Notes: generated from the letters alone by a model not told the origin. Shown: positions 1-8,322, counted from the first letter of the stretch. The stretch: DNA of 64,000 nt from Hymenobacter rubidus (GCF_016734815.1 NZ_JAERQF010000011.1:62001-126000), one strand, 5' to 3'. A program made the numbers and translations.

Positions 1-1
1 C

Positions 2-862
2 ACCCCCACCCCCGCCCCCGAAAAACCCGCTGGCGGGCCGCGCTACCAAGGCGCCAAGTTTACCGCGCCGCCCGAACCCGCAGCGCCGGTGCCCACCTAC
101 CAGGTGCCCGAGCCGCTGCCCCTGCCCTTCAAGCCCGAGAACGTGCTGGAGCAGCTGTTGCTGCTGGCCGCTACCGACGAAAACGCCCGCCCGGCCTTTT
201 ACCAAGCCTTATTGCAAGAGGAAATCCTCATGATTCTGGCGCCCATGGAAGGCATCGAGCCCGGCGAAGTTACCCTCGCCGAAGGCCAGGAAATCCAGCT
301 CCAGATTCTGAGCGACGGCAAGCTGCCCATTTTCTCCTCGCCCCCGCGCCTCAGCGACGGTGGTGTGGACAATGGCCCCGTGAGCTACGTGCGCATTCCC
401 GGCCACGCGTTCTTCAACATGGTGCAGGGCCAAGACTGCGTGCTGAACCCCTTCTCGCCCGCTGGCAAGCTCCTGCCGAAGGACGAGCTGGCGGCCCTGC
501 TCAACGGCCAGCTCACCGGGCCGCTCTCGCCCGCCGGCGGCGATGCCCAAGTACTGCTCAGCCAACCGGCCGAGTACCCGCAGGCCATTGCCGATGGCGT
601 AGCTGCCTGGGCGGCCAGCCAGCCTCACATCGAAGCCGCCTACCTGGCCCAGATGCAGCTCGCCAACAACCCCGACGTGCCCCGCCTGCTCCTCGCCTTC
701 ATCAGCACCAATCCCGACCCCAGCTTCATGCAGGAACTCGGCCCGGTGCTCGAGGGCAAGACCAACGTTTACCAGTTCGTCGATTTGATGCTGCTGGACA
801 TGAACTCGGAAGAGGGCGTGAATCCGTACTTCCGCACCATTGAGCCGTTTTATCAGAAGTAG
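2..862 (+). CDS. SseB-like protein, 5' end outside the window
   Basis: The reading frame is open from base 2, so the true start lies upstream; a GTG at 89 is only an internal possibility. The visible part begins with a proline/alanine-rich linker (about 35 residues), then an SseB N-terminal-like domain (motifs PIFSSPPRLSDGG, ILSDGKLPIF) and an SseB C-terminal-like domain ending in YFRTIEPFYQK. SseB was named for enhanced serine sensitivity; its biochemical role is poorly defined, and members are soluble cytoplasmic proteins often found as repeated SseB modules. The Pro-rich linker suggests another domain upstream. A hairpin terminator follows 12 bases after the stop. Family call is from remembered domain features, not from a search. 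Confidence 0.7.
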   Translation, partial: TPTPAPEKPAGGPRYQGAKFTAPPEPAAPVPTYQVPEPLPLPFKPENVLEQLLLLAATDENARPAFYQALLQEEILMILAPMEGIEPGEVTLAEGQEIQLQILSDGKLPIFSSPPRLSDGGVDNGPVSYVRIPGHAFFNMVQGQDCVLNPFSPAGKLLPKDELAALLNGQLTGPLSPAGGDAQVLLSQPAEYPQAIADGVAAWAASQPHIEAAYLAQMQLANNPDVPRLLLAFISTNPDPSFMQELGPVLEGKTNVYQFVDLMLLDMNSEEGVNPYFRTIEPFYQK

Positions 863-873
863 CAAAACATATG

Positions 874-900
874 ACTCCCCTCCTTACCAAGGAGGGGAGT
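874..900 (+). terminator. Hairpin terminator after SseB-like gene
   Basis: A 12-bp perfect stem (ACTCCCCTCCTT / AAGGAGGGGAGT) with a 3-base loop starts 11 bases after the stop and is followed by a short T run. The arms also match the widespread CTCCCCTCCTT...AAGGAGGGGAG repeat type, so it may be a repeat used as a terminator. Confidence 0.7.
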
Positions 901-976
901 TTTCGCGCGGCGAAAATGGGGTTTGGTTGTGGCATGTGCACCGGCTCCTCTCATCCGAACGTCAGGCTTAGAGTAA

Positions 977-1060
977 TTTCGGAGTCGGTGTACAGGCGCT
1001 GGAAGTAGCGCGAACGGTGTAGTTCGCGCTACTTCCAGCGCCTGTACACCGACTCCGAAA
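977..1060. repeat. Perfect 39-bp inverted repeat (family B palindrome)
   Basis: Two 39-base arms (977-1015 and 1022-1060) are perfect reverse complements with a 6-base loop. The arm ends carry GTAGCGCGAAC / GTTCGCGCTAC, shared with the repeats at 25125-25210 and 27419-27444. The element sits in a 412-base gap (863-1274) between the SseB-like gene and the end of a minus-strand lipoprotein gene. In the rest of that gap (1061-1274) I see no convincing gene or RNA. No T run follows the stem, so it is not an ordinary intrinsic terminator. Confidence 0.85.
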
Positions 1061-1274
1061 CCGCTGCAATATAGCCAAACCCGAATAATTGCTTCAAAAA
1101 ACTCAGCAGGCAGTTTTTTTTGCGGAAACATTCATCTCAGCGAGGCGCTTGGCTAGCAGAATACCCACACATCGAAGCTGTTTCGGAAGGGTGTCGTTTG
1201 CCGGTCCGACGGCCTAAACAACTTCATCAGCAGTAATGCCCTACATGCTTGGCGGTCTGGTGCCCCTTGCACGG

Positions 1275-2813
1275 CTACTCTTCCGGCAGCTTATTGTATA
1301 CCTGCGTTGGCGGGGCGCTTTCCTGGTCGAACCGGACGCCCTTGGTTTTCTTGGCGGCTTTCAATTCATCAGTCCCTGCGCCACCAAATATTCTGATTGC
1401 AGGCTTGCGGCCAGGTCCATCCTGCTCGACTACAAACACATCATCGCCGCCCAAGCCTTCGATTTGAATGCGTTGGGTCTCAGCGGGTAGAAAAGCCCGG
1501 TGGTAAAATGGCGCCGCAGTAGCAGCCGCCTGCACCGTGACCACCGTCGAATCAGCATAGCGGTGAATGACGAACCGCTCGGCCTGGTCCGTGCCGCCGA
1601 TGCGCGGCCGCCGGGCCAGCTCACGGTAAAATCCATCGGCCAGGGCAGGCAGCTGCTCGCGGCGGGCTTGGAGGGCCGCAATGGTGCGCGGGCCTTCCAG
1701 GGCAAAGGCGGCCGCCGGCAGTCGGTGCACGGCCCGCGCAAGGAGGGTGTCCGGCAGGCGCTGCTGCATGGCACGGGCCGTGGCCAGGAACTGACTGCGA
1801 TTGAGAGCATTCAACCCGCGTTGGTCGAGGTAGTGGCCCGAACCCATCAGGCCGGCCGGATGCTTGTAGCGCGGCGCAAACGTGACCCAGTGCCGCAGCG
1901 CCAGATGCCCCACCAGCCAGCCCAGCACCCCATCATCGAGGCGGTAGAACACCATGTCACGGTCCTTCGGCAGCGGCATCAACGCCATGACTCCGCCTTT
2001 GGTAGGCGGCATCAGGGCCCAGCTCCATTGGCCGGGGTGGCGGTCCCAGTCACCCATCCAGCCGTCGAGCAGGCGGGCGCGCAGCAGCGCGGGCTGGTCG
2101 ATTTGGTGAGTCGGGCTGGCATAGAGCGCCGTGAAAGCTTTGGTGCTGTTGACCACGGCCGTTGGGGCGGGCAGGGCGGCCGGCAGGGACGCCGCTTTTT
2201 CTTCCAGAAAAGCCAATTGGCCCCGAAAATGCTGCAGTGAATCGGTTTGAAAAGCCGGGGCATTGGCGCGCACGTAGTACAGGCGCGGGTTGGCATGGGG
2301 CACCCCCGCAGCTTCGGCCAGCACCGGCACGGTCAGGCTGGCGTAGGGATTGGTGGCGGAAATATTGTCGCGCAGCGCATTCACCAGAAACGTGCCCCGC
2401 AGCCACTCCGGCGTGGCCCGGATGGGGTCCTTGTCCACGGTCCGGACCACGTAGGCACGGCCGTCGGCCCCGTTCAGGCCCAGACTGGTGCTGTTGAAGC
2501 CTCCGCCTACTTTGCCGGGCAGCAGCCCCCCTGCCCTGACCGAGCTTAGCTGCAGCACCGGCGCGGCCACCGGCGCGGCCCAGGTGGGACGGTGATGCCG
2601 GCCCACCAGCGCATTGTAGAGGCCGCTGTGGTGGGCATATTGCCGGCCAGCGGTGGCGCCGCGCACACTGTCGGCCCCGGCGGGCAGGGCGCTGGCAGCG
2701 TCGGGCCGGGCATCGGGTTGGAAAAACTGCCGACGCACGCAGCCCGTGCTCAGCACAAATGCGGCGAAAGCGCCGGCCAGTGAAAAAAATGTGCGCAAAC
2801 GAAACGTGGTCAA
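1275..2813 (-). CDS. Lipoprotein, kinase-like paralog 1
   Basis: A 512-residue predicted lipoprotein of unknown function. The start is TTG at 2813, forced by an in-frame stop two codons upstream; the signal peptide ends in the lipobox LSTGC (Cys25). Visible features: a Gly-rich GGGFNSTSL stretch, a following RTVDK motif, then GDWDRHPGQW (Asp257-Arg-His259), KDRD (Asp284-Arg-Asp286) and a C-terminal GLGGDDVF / FGGAGTDEL pair resembling calcium-binding Gly-Asp turns. The order Gly-loop, Lys, DRH and DRD recalls HipA/CotH/FAM20-type atypical kinases, but that is inference. It is paralogous to the two next genes, which suggests tandem duplication. Similar regions precede outer-membrane barrels in some Bacteroidota proteins; no barrel is present here. 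Confidence 0.75.
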   Translation of the reverse strand: MTTFRLRTFFSLAGAFAAFVLSTGCVRRQFFQPDARPDAASALPAGADSVRGATAGRQYAHHSGLYNALVGRHHRPTWAAPVAAPVLQLSSVRAGGLLPGKVGGGFNSTSLGLNGADGRAYVVRTVDKDPIRATPEWLRGTFLVNALRDNISATNPYASLTVPVLAEAAGVPHANPRLYYVRANAPAFQTDSLQHFRGQLAFLEEKAASLPAALPAPTAVVNSTKAFTALYASPTHQIDQPALLRARLLDGWMGDWDRHPGQWSWALMPPTKGGVMALMPLPKDRDMVFYRLDDGVLGWLVGHLALRHWVTFAPRYKHPAGLMGSGHYLDQRGLNALNRSQFLATARAMQQRLPDTLLARAVHRLPAAAFALEGPRTIAALQARREQLPALADGFYRELARRPRIGGTDQAERFVIHRYADSTVVTVQAAATAAPFYHRAFLPAETQRIQIEGLGGDDVFVVEQDGPGRKPAIRIFGGAGTDELKAAKKTKGVRFDQESAPPTQVYNKLPEE

Positions 2814-2891
2814 AAGCTAAACGGGAACAAAGGCTGGGGTTTGAACGGCAGCGGGAAATAAAACGACGAGGCGGGCCCGGCAATTCGGCCA

Positions 2892-4514
2892 TTAATTATC
2901 GGTGTTGCGTTCGGCGGGGGTGTGCCGGCGACGGGAAAGGTAGGGCGCCTGCTGCCGGCTGGCGGCCGAAAAGTCGGAGGCTTGCTGCGCGTACAGCTTC
3001 AGGCGGCGGGCACTGCCTTGGTGGAGCAGCTGATTGGTGCCTTCGCCGCCGTAGAGGCGCAGACGCATCAGCTGGCGGGTGCCGGTGGTGTTCACCTCAA
3101 AAATGTCGTCACCACCCAGGCCATCGAGCGTCAACGTGCGGGTTTCGGTGCCAAAGTAGGTGCGCCGGAAGCGCAGCGAATCGTCGGCGGTGGGCGCATG
3201 CCGGGCCGAAGAAAACACGCGCACCGTGGTAGAATCGGGGTAGCGGTGCACCACAAACCGCTCGGCCACCGCGGTGCCGCCCAAGTTGGGCTTGCGGGCC
3301 AGGGTGAGGTAGAAAGCCTCGGCGGCCTGGGGCAGGGTTTGGCGGCGGGCTTTGAGGTAGTTGCCAATGCGCACGCCTTCGAGGGCAAACACGGCGGGCG
3401 GCAGGCGGTGCATGGCCCGCTCGATGAGGGTATCGGGCAGGCGGCGCTGCAAGTCGGCGGCCATGCGCTGGAAGTCGGCGCGCGTCAGCTGCGAGAGGCC
3501 GCGCTGGTCGATGAACTCGGCCTGGTACACAAGGCCGGGCAGGTAACCGTAATTGGCGCGAAAGGTGTGGAACTGCGGCGCAACGAAGGGCCGCGACGCC
3601 AGCCAGGGCACCAGCCCGTCATCGAACCGAAAATACACTTGGTCGCGGTCTTTGGGAATGGGTTGGTAGCGCACGCGCCCCCCGGCCTCCGGAAACTCGG
3701 CCCAGTCCCACTGCCGCTCGTGCCGGTCCCAGTCGCCGAGCCATACGTCGAGCAGGCGGGCGCGCAGAAAAGCCGGCTGGTCGAGGTAGGCGGCCGGGTG
3801 GAAGTACAGCTTCTTCAACACGTTTTCGCCGCCCACAAAATTGGTGGTACCGGCCAGGTCGGGCGTGCGCGAAGCCAGGGCTTCGTACTTCTCTTCCAGC
3901 AGCGCCACCTTGCCTTGGAACCGCTCCGAAATCGGGCCCAGGCCGGTTTCATCGGGCCGCACGTACACCAGCCGTGGGCGGGTGTGGGGCACCCCGGCCG
4001 CCTGCGCCAGGGGCGGCACCGTGAGGGCACCGTAGGGCATGGCCGCCGAAGTGGCATCGCGCACCACATTCAGCACAAACGTGGGCCGCAGCACTTTGGG
4101 CAGGGTTTTGCGGGGTTCTTTGTCGAGGGCCCGCAGGGCGTATTCGCGCTTTTGGCGGCCCTCCAGCGTCATGCTGATGCTTTGGAAGCCCCCGCCGATT
4201 TTGCCGGGCTTCAGCCCGCCGGGCGCAGCGGTGGCCAGGCGCAGCACCGGCACGGTAGCCGGAGCGGCCCATACCGGCCGGTAGTGCCGTCCCCAAAACA
4301 AGTAGAAAAACGCCGAGTGTTGCGTGTATTGGCGGCCGGCCGTGACTTGCACCGAATCGGCGCTGAGGGGCAGCGCCTCGGTGCTGCCGGTCCCGATGCG
4401 GGCATCGGATTGAAAAAAATGGCGACGGGTGCAGCCGGCGACGGCCAGTCCCAGGAATAGCAGCGCGGGCAGGCACCGCCAGAACCGGGGCAGTAGAGCA
4501 AAGAAATGAGGCAT
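2892..4514 (-). CDS. Lipoprotein, kinase-like paralog 2
   Basis: A 540-residue lipoprotein collinear with the neighbouring paralogs. I chose the ATG at 4514 rather than the GTG at 4583 because it places a clean signal peptide at the N-terminus with the lipobox AVAGC (Cys28). It has GGGFQSISM, then RALDKEP, then GDWDRHERQW (Asp263-Arg-His265) and PKDRDQVYFRFDDG, and near the C-terminus GLGGDDIFEV and YGGEGTNQL. These match paralog 1 one for one and keep all putative catalytic residues. It ends 78 bases before the start of paralog 1, so the two are probably co-transcribed. Function is unknown; location is predicted to be membrane-anchored in the periplasm or on the surface. Confidence 0.75.
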   Translation of the reverse strand: MPHFFALLPRFWRCLPALLFLGLAVAGCTRRHFFQSDARIGTGSTEALPLSADSVQVTAGRQYTQHSAFFYLFWGRHYRPVWAAPATVPVLRLATAAPGGLKPGKIGGGFQSISMTLEGRQKREYALRALDKEPRKTLPKVLRPTFVLNVVRDATSAAMPYGALTVPPLAQAAGVPHTRPRLVYVRPDETGLGPISERFQGKVALLEEKYEALASRTPDLAGTTNFVGGENVLKKLYFHPAAYLDQPAFLRARLLDVWLGDWDRHERQWDWAEFPEAGGRVRYQPIPKDRDQVYFRFDDGLVPWLASRPFVAPQFHTFRANYGYLPGLVYQAEFIDQRGLSQLTRADFQRMAADLQRRLPDTLIERAMHRLPPAVFALEGVRIGNYLKARRQTLPQAAEAFYLTLARKPNLGGTAVAERFVVHRYPDSTTVRVFSSARHAPTADDSLRFRRTYFGTETRTLTLDGLGGDDIFEVNTTGTRQLMRLRLYGGEGTNQLLHQGSARRLKLYAQQASDFSAASRQQAPYLSRRRHTPAERNTDN

Positions 4515-4595
4515 CCGGAGATTTGCGGGAGGCGGGGGTGCGCCTTTAACGCAACTGCGCCGTAAAGGTGGACGATTGAGCACAACCGTACCCGC

Positions 4596-4603
4596 TACCT
4601 TTG
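4596..4603 (+). promoter_or_regulatory. Bacteroidota-type -7 box TACCTTTG
   Basis: TACCTTTG fits TAnnTTTG, and a TTG lies 17 bases upstream (4576-4578) at about the -33 position. It is 73 bases before the ATG of the plus-strand lipoprotein, in the divergent gap between paralogs 2 and 3. Confidence 0.5.
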
Positions 4604-4675
4604 CGCTATACGGGCGCCCACAGCTTGGCTCTGGGCTTGCTCAGCGGCGCACTGGCCCTGTGAAAACCGCTACCT

Positions 4676-6286
4676 ATGCCCGGGTTATCCTTTTCCGCTG
4701 CTTCCTTTTTCCAGGGTTTGGGCGTGTTGGCAGCCGTGAGCCTGGCCGGTTGTGCCGGGCCCGACGCAGCCCACAACCCGCCGCCGCAGTGGGCCGCCGA
4801 CTCGGCCACGGTGCGGGTGGCCGCGGGGCCGCAATACGCCAGGGGCGCCGTATGGCGTTTTTTTTGGGGCACGCACTACCGCGCCCTCTGGGCCACGCCG
4901 GTCACAGTGCCCGTGGTGCGCCTGGCCACCGTGACGCCCGATACCCTCACGCCCACGCGGGCCGGCGGCAGCTACCAGACCCACACCCTGCGCCTGTGCG
5001 CCGCCGATGGCCGCGAATTTGTGCTGCGCTCCGTGGACAAAGACGCCAGCGCCGCCCTGCGCGCCGGCTGGATGCGCCGGCTGCTGGGCGGGCTGATGAA
5101 GGACCAGACCAGTGTGGCCCAGCCCTACGGGGCCTACGTGGCCGCGCCCCTGGCCGAAGCCGCCGGCGTGTACCACACCAACCCCGGCCTCGTGTTCTTG
5201 CCCAACGACCCCGACCTGGGAAAATTCCGGGCCGACTACGCCAACGCCCTGTACCTGCTCGAGGAACGCCCCGATGGCAACCAGCTCAGCGCGGCCAATT
5301 TCGGCCACTCCCCTGCCGTGGTAAACTCGCGCCGGATGCTCACGGCCATTCGCCGCCGGCCGGGCGCGCAGGTAGAAGCCCGCGCCTACCTGCGCGCCCG
5401 GCTGCTGGATATGTGGCTCGGCGACTGGAGCCGCCGCCCCGACCAATGGCGCTGGGCCAGCTTCCCGGCCGCCGGCCGCGTCAGCTACCGGCCCATCCCG
5501 CGCGACCGCGACCAGGCCTTTTTCCTCTTCGATGACGGCCTGATTACCCGCATTATATCGTGGTTGGTGCCCAAGTACCACAGCTTCCACGCCACCATTC
5601 CCCTTGGCACTGTCGATGGCCTGAGCACCACCGCCCGGACCCTCGACCGCACCTTGCTCAGCACCTTAAGCGCCGACGATTTTCGGCAGGAAGCCGACTC
5701 GCTGCGGCGGCGGCTGACCAACGCCGTCATTGCCAAAGCCCTCACCAACGGGCCGGCCGAAACCCGCGCAACCATAGCCGCCCGGTTTGGCCCGCTGCTG
5801 CGGTCCCGGCGCGAGCAATTGCCCGCCGTCGCGCAACGGTATTTCGAAGTCCTGAGCCAGGAAAGCTGGGTGGTGGGCACCGACAAAGATGAGCGGTTCA
5901 TTATCAGCGAAGCCGGGCCGGGCCGGGCGCGGGTGCAAGTGCTGGCCAGGCGAGCAGGCCAGCCCGACAGCTTGATTTCTGACCGCACATACGACCGCCA
6001 GACCACCCGCCAACTCAATCTTTATGGATTGGCCGGCAACGATATTTTTGAAATAAGGCCCCCCTTCAATGCGGGCATCAGCGTAAACCTATACGACGGT
6101 GCGGGCCACGACCAGGTACTGCCATTAGCTGGCTCACCAGCGCCAGACGCCCATTTTACCTGGTACAGCCGCTCCGATGGCGATGCCGCTCACCACCTGA
6201 CCGGCCTGGCCATCGAGCCCGACCCCCACCCCGAACTCACGACCGATGCCAGTGCCTGGCTGAAGCGCTACAACCTGCGCGATTAG
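4676..6286 (+). CDS. Lipoprotein, kinase-like paralog 3 with altered DRH motif
   Basis: A 536-residue lipoprotein (lipobox SLAGC, Cys26), transcribed divergently from paralogs 1 and 2 and homologous over its length (GPQYARGAVWRFFWGTHYRA, RSVDKDA, LLDMWLGDW, PRDRDQAFFLFDDG, GLAGNDIFEI, YDGAGHDQVLP). Where the others have Asp-Arg-His it has Ser252-Arg-Arg254, while the second acidic motif Asp277-Arg-Asp279 is kept. If the family is an enzyme this copy may be inactive or changed in specificity. The C-terminal third is more divergent than between paralogs 1 and 2. Its stop overlaps the stop of the convergent CrtA-like gene by a few bases. Confidence 0.75.
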   Translation: MPGLSFSAASFFQGLGVLAAVSLAGCAGPDAAHNPPPQWAADSATVRVAAGPQYARGAVWRFFWGTHYRALWATPVTVPVVRLATVTPDTLTPTRAGGSYQTHTLRLCAADGREFVLRSVDKDASAALRAGWMRRLLGGLMKDQTSVAQPYGAYVAAPLAEAAGVYHTNPGLVFLPNDPDLGKFRADYANALYLLEERPDGNQLSAANFGHSPAVVNSRRMLTAIRRRPGAQVEARAYLRARLLDMWLGDWSRRPDQWRWASFPAAGRVSYRPIPRDRDQAFFLFDDGLITRIISWLVPKYHSFHATIPLGTVDGLSTTARTLDRTLLSTLSADDFRQEADSLRRRLTNAVIAKALTNGPAETRATIAARFGPLLRSRREQLPAVAQRYFEVLSQESWVVGTDKDERFIISEAGPGRARVQVLARRAGQPDSLISDRTYDRQTTRQLNLYGLAGNDIFEIRPPFNAGISVNLYDGAGHDQVLPLAGSPAPDAHFTWYSRSDGDAAHHLTGLAIEPDPHPELTTDASAWLKRYNLRD

Positions 6287-6996
6287 CCCGGCCCCAGCAG
6301 CCCCGCCAGTGGCTCAATGCCATCGAGCGTGCCCGTGCTGCCCAGCACCTGGAACCGGGCAAACAGCTCTTCGGCGTACCAGTTTTCGCGGCGCGTGAGC
6401 TGGATGACCTCGCGGTGGCGGGCATCGTGGTAGGCGTACTGCTGCATGGCCTGGGCCGATTCCCACACGCTGAATGTGGCCTGGCGCACCACTGGCAGCT
6501 CGCCCAGGCCAATGGCGGCCCGCACGCCCACGGCCTGCGCCAGCGCGGCGCTGGTGGGCTCCACGTACTGCCAGAAGCGGGGCGTTTTGCGCAGCCGAAT
6601 GCTGGCGCGCGTGAGCACGGCCACGGGCGCCGCAGCGCTGGCCGCAGCGGTTGAGGCATAATCAAACGGAGCTTGGCCATCCCACAGCCCGTGGGCTTTT
6701 AGCGGGGCCAGCCGCAGGGTCCAGATTTCCGCGCTGCGCTTTTGGTACTGCGCCCAGAGCGGATGCTGCGCAAAAAAGGCTTCGGCCGCCGCGGCGTCTT
6801 CCCACACGGCCATCAGCCCGTAGCGCCGCAGGTGGGGCCAGAAACCGAAACCGTTGTTGGCCCCGCTGCCCATCAACTTAAAGAACCGCAGCCCAAGTAT
6901 CCGCTGCAACTGCGCGGGCGCCGTGCCCATTTGGGCCAGCGCCCAGCGCCGATGGCCGGGCCGGAAAGTGAAAACGGTGAGCGTGGTGAGCGGCAT
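6283..6996 (-). CDS. Spheroidene monooxygenase (CrtA)-like protein
   Basis: About 237 residues resembling CrtA, the heme-dependent oxygenase that adds keto groups to acyclic carotenoids in purple bacteria. Recognisable stretches are the N-terminal FTFRPGHRRWALAQMG, then RFFKLMGSGANNGFGFWP, GLMAVWEDAAAAEAFF, and in the second half GELPVVRQATFSVWESAQAM followed by YHDARHREVI. I chose ATG at 6996; a longer reading to 7068 crosses a terminator-like hairpin. No other carotenoid gene is visible nearby, so the substrate is not shown by context. Related proteins in Bacteroidota are usually annotated only by similarity to CrtA, and the actual reaction may differ. Confidence 0.75.
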   Translation of the reverse strand: MPLTTLTVFTFRPGHRRWALAQMGTAPAQLQRILGLRFFKLMGSGANNGFGFWPHLRRYGLMAVWEDAAAAEAFFAQHPLWAQYQKRSAEIWTLRLAPLKAHGLWDGQAPFDYASTAAASAAAPVAVLTRASIRLRKTPRFWQYVEPTSAALAQAVGVRAAIGLGELPVVRQATFSVWESAQAMQQYAYHDARHREVIQLTRRENWYAEELFARFQVLGSTGTLDGIEPLAGLLGPG

Positions 6997-7016
6997 AGAG
7001 CAGGGTTTCAGACAAC

Positions 7017-7046
7017 AAAAAAAGGCCGGAATTGCTTCCGACCTTT
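7017..7046 (-). terminator. Minus-strand intrinsic terminator
   Basis: Read on the minus strand, a hairpin with arms GGTCGGAA and TTCCGGCC is followed by seven T. It lies just downstream of the stress protein gene and upstream of the CrtA-like start, separating the two transcripts. Confidence 0.75.
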
Positions 7047-7067
7047 CCCAAATAACTTGGCTCAACA

Positions 7068-7580
7068 TTACTTCACCTGCACCTGGGCGTGCTGGTTCAC
7101 GTCGTCGTCTTTGGTGCGCTCGCCCGTGACCACGGCCCGTGCGTAGGCATAGGCCCGCACCAGGAAGCTGCTGGGCGAATCCCAGTATTCGGCTTTTTCG
7201 ATGGTCACTTTCAGGATGTTGATGTGCGGGTCGTCCTTGCCCTTAGGAAACCAGCCGCGCATGGGCTCGCTCCACAGCTCGGCAATTTTGGCTTCGTCGC
7301 GGTAAGCATTGGCTGTGCCGGTTACCGAGGCGTAGACGTTGCTGCTCGGGTCGGAATAGCTGAGGTTTACCTGGCTGTCCTTTTTGATTTCGTAAACCTT
7401 GGCCGATTCCGAATCGGTGAGGAAATACAGGGCGCCGTCTTTGCCGGGCTTGATGGTAGCCATGGGGCGGCTGTGCAGGCTGCCGTGCTCGTCGGTGGTG
7501 GTGAGCATGGCCATGCGCACTTCTTTGATTTTATCGAACAGTTGGGTCAGGTCGTGGGTTACGGGCGACTTATCGGACAT
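7068..7580 (-). CDS. Pyridoxamine 5'-phosphate oxidase family general stress protein
   Basis: A 170-residue cytoplasmic protein of the split-barrel flavin-binding type, close in character to general stress protein 26. Visible: MAMLTTTDEHGSLHSRPM near the N-terminus, which is the usual first strand and FMN/F420 contact region, then ALYFLTDSESAKVYEIKKD, VNLSYSDPSSNVYASVTG, and ILKVTIEKAEYWDSP near the C-terminus. Such proteins bind FMN or related cofactors; the substrate is generally unknown. The length is normal for the family. It carries its own terminator and no obvious operon partner. Confidence 0.85.
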   Translation of the reverse strand: MSDKSPVTHDLTQLFDKIKEVRMAMLTTTDEHGSLHSRPMATIKPGKDGALYFLTDSESAKVYEIKKDSQVNLSYSDPSSNVYASVTGTANAYRDEAKIAELWSEPMRGWFPKGKDDPHINILKVTIEKAEYWDSPSSFLVRAYAYARAVVTGERTKDDDVNQHAQVQVK

Positions 7581-7707
7581 GGGAAAGGAGAATTGGGAGG
7601 TGAAAGAATAGGCGCAAGCAATTCGGGCCGGCCGCTGTTGGGCTTACGGGCGCGGCCCGGCTGGGGTTGAATAAAAGCCCGACGGCACCCGTACCTTGTC
7701 CCCGACA

Positions 7708-8304
7708 ATGAATTTTCTGGCGCACTTATTTCTCTCCGGCCCCTCACACGCGGCGGCCTATTCCGACGTGCTACTCGGCAACTTCATGGCCGATTCCGTG
7801 CCCGGCAAGCAGCTCGAAAGCTACCCGCCCGCCGTGCAAACCGGCATCCGCCTGCACCGGGCCATCGATACCTTCACCGACCAGCACCCCGTGGTGCGCC
7901 GCAGCACCCAGCGCCTGCGCGAGGCCGGCTATGGCAAATACGCCGGCGTGATTTCGGATATGTTTCTGGACCATTTTTTGGCCCGGAATTTTGAGAAATT
8001 CTCATCAGAAAAGCTGCCCGAGTTTACCCGCCGCGTGTACGCGCTGCTCACGCAGCATCAGGCCGAGCTGCCGCCCCGCGTGCAGCAGTTTCTACCCTAC
8101 ATGGTGCAGCATAACTGGCTAGTGGGCTACGCCGAACTGGAAGGAATTCGCCGGGCCTTAGGGGGCCTTAGCCGCCGGGCCACCGCCGGCTCGGGCATGG
8201 AAACGGCCGTGGATGAATTGCAGGCCAACTACGCGGGATATGAAGCGGATTTTTGGGAGTATTTCCCGGAACTGCAGAAGTACGTAGCGGAAATACTGGG
8301 TTGA
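7708..8304 (+). CDS. Acyl carrier protein phosphodiesterase (AcpH family)
   Basis: A 198-residue protein starting MNFLAHLFLSGPS, which is typical of AcpH, the enzyme that removes 4'-phosphopantetheine from holo-ACP. I use the ATG at 7708, not the TTG four codons earlier. Characteristic HD-like residues are seen in LLGNFMADSV, GIRLHRAIDTFTDQHPVV and ISDMFLDHFLARNF, which are the metal-binding segments of this family. The length matches known members. It is a single gene, followed by a family A inverted repeat. Confidence 0.85.
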   Translation: MNFLAHLFLSGPSHAAAYSDVLLGNFMADSVPGKQLESYPPAVQTGIRLHRAIDTFTDQHPVVRRSTQRLREAGYGKYAGVISDMFLDHFLARNFEKFSSEKLPEFTRRVYALLTQHQAELPPRVQQFLPYMVQHNWLVGYAELEGIRRALGGLSRRATAGSGMETAVDELQANYAGYEADFWEYFPELQKYVAEILG

Positions 8305-8322
8305 AGCAGGAGCAAAAAAGAA

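Noticed and set aside
4515..4583. GTG start at 4583 for lipoprotein paralog 2
   Set aside because: The ATG at 4514 places a lipoprotein signal peptide directly at the N-terminus.
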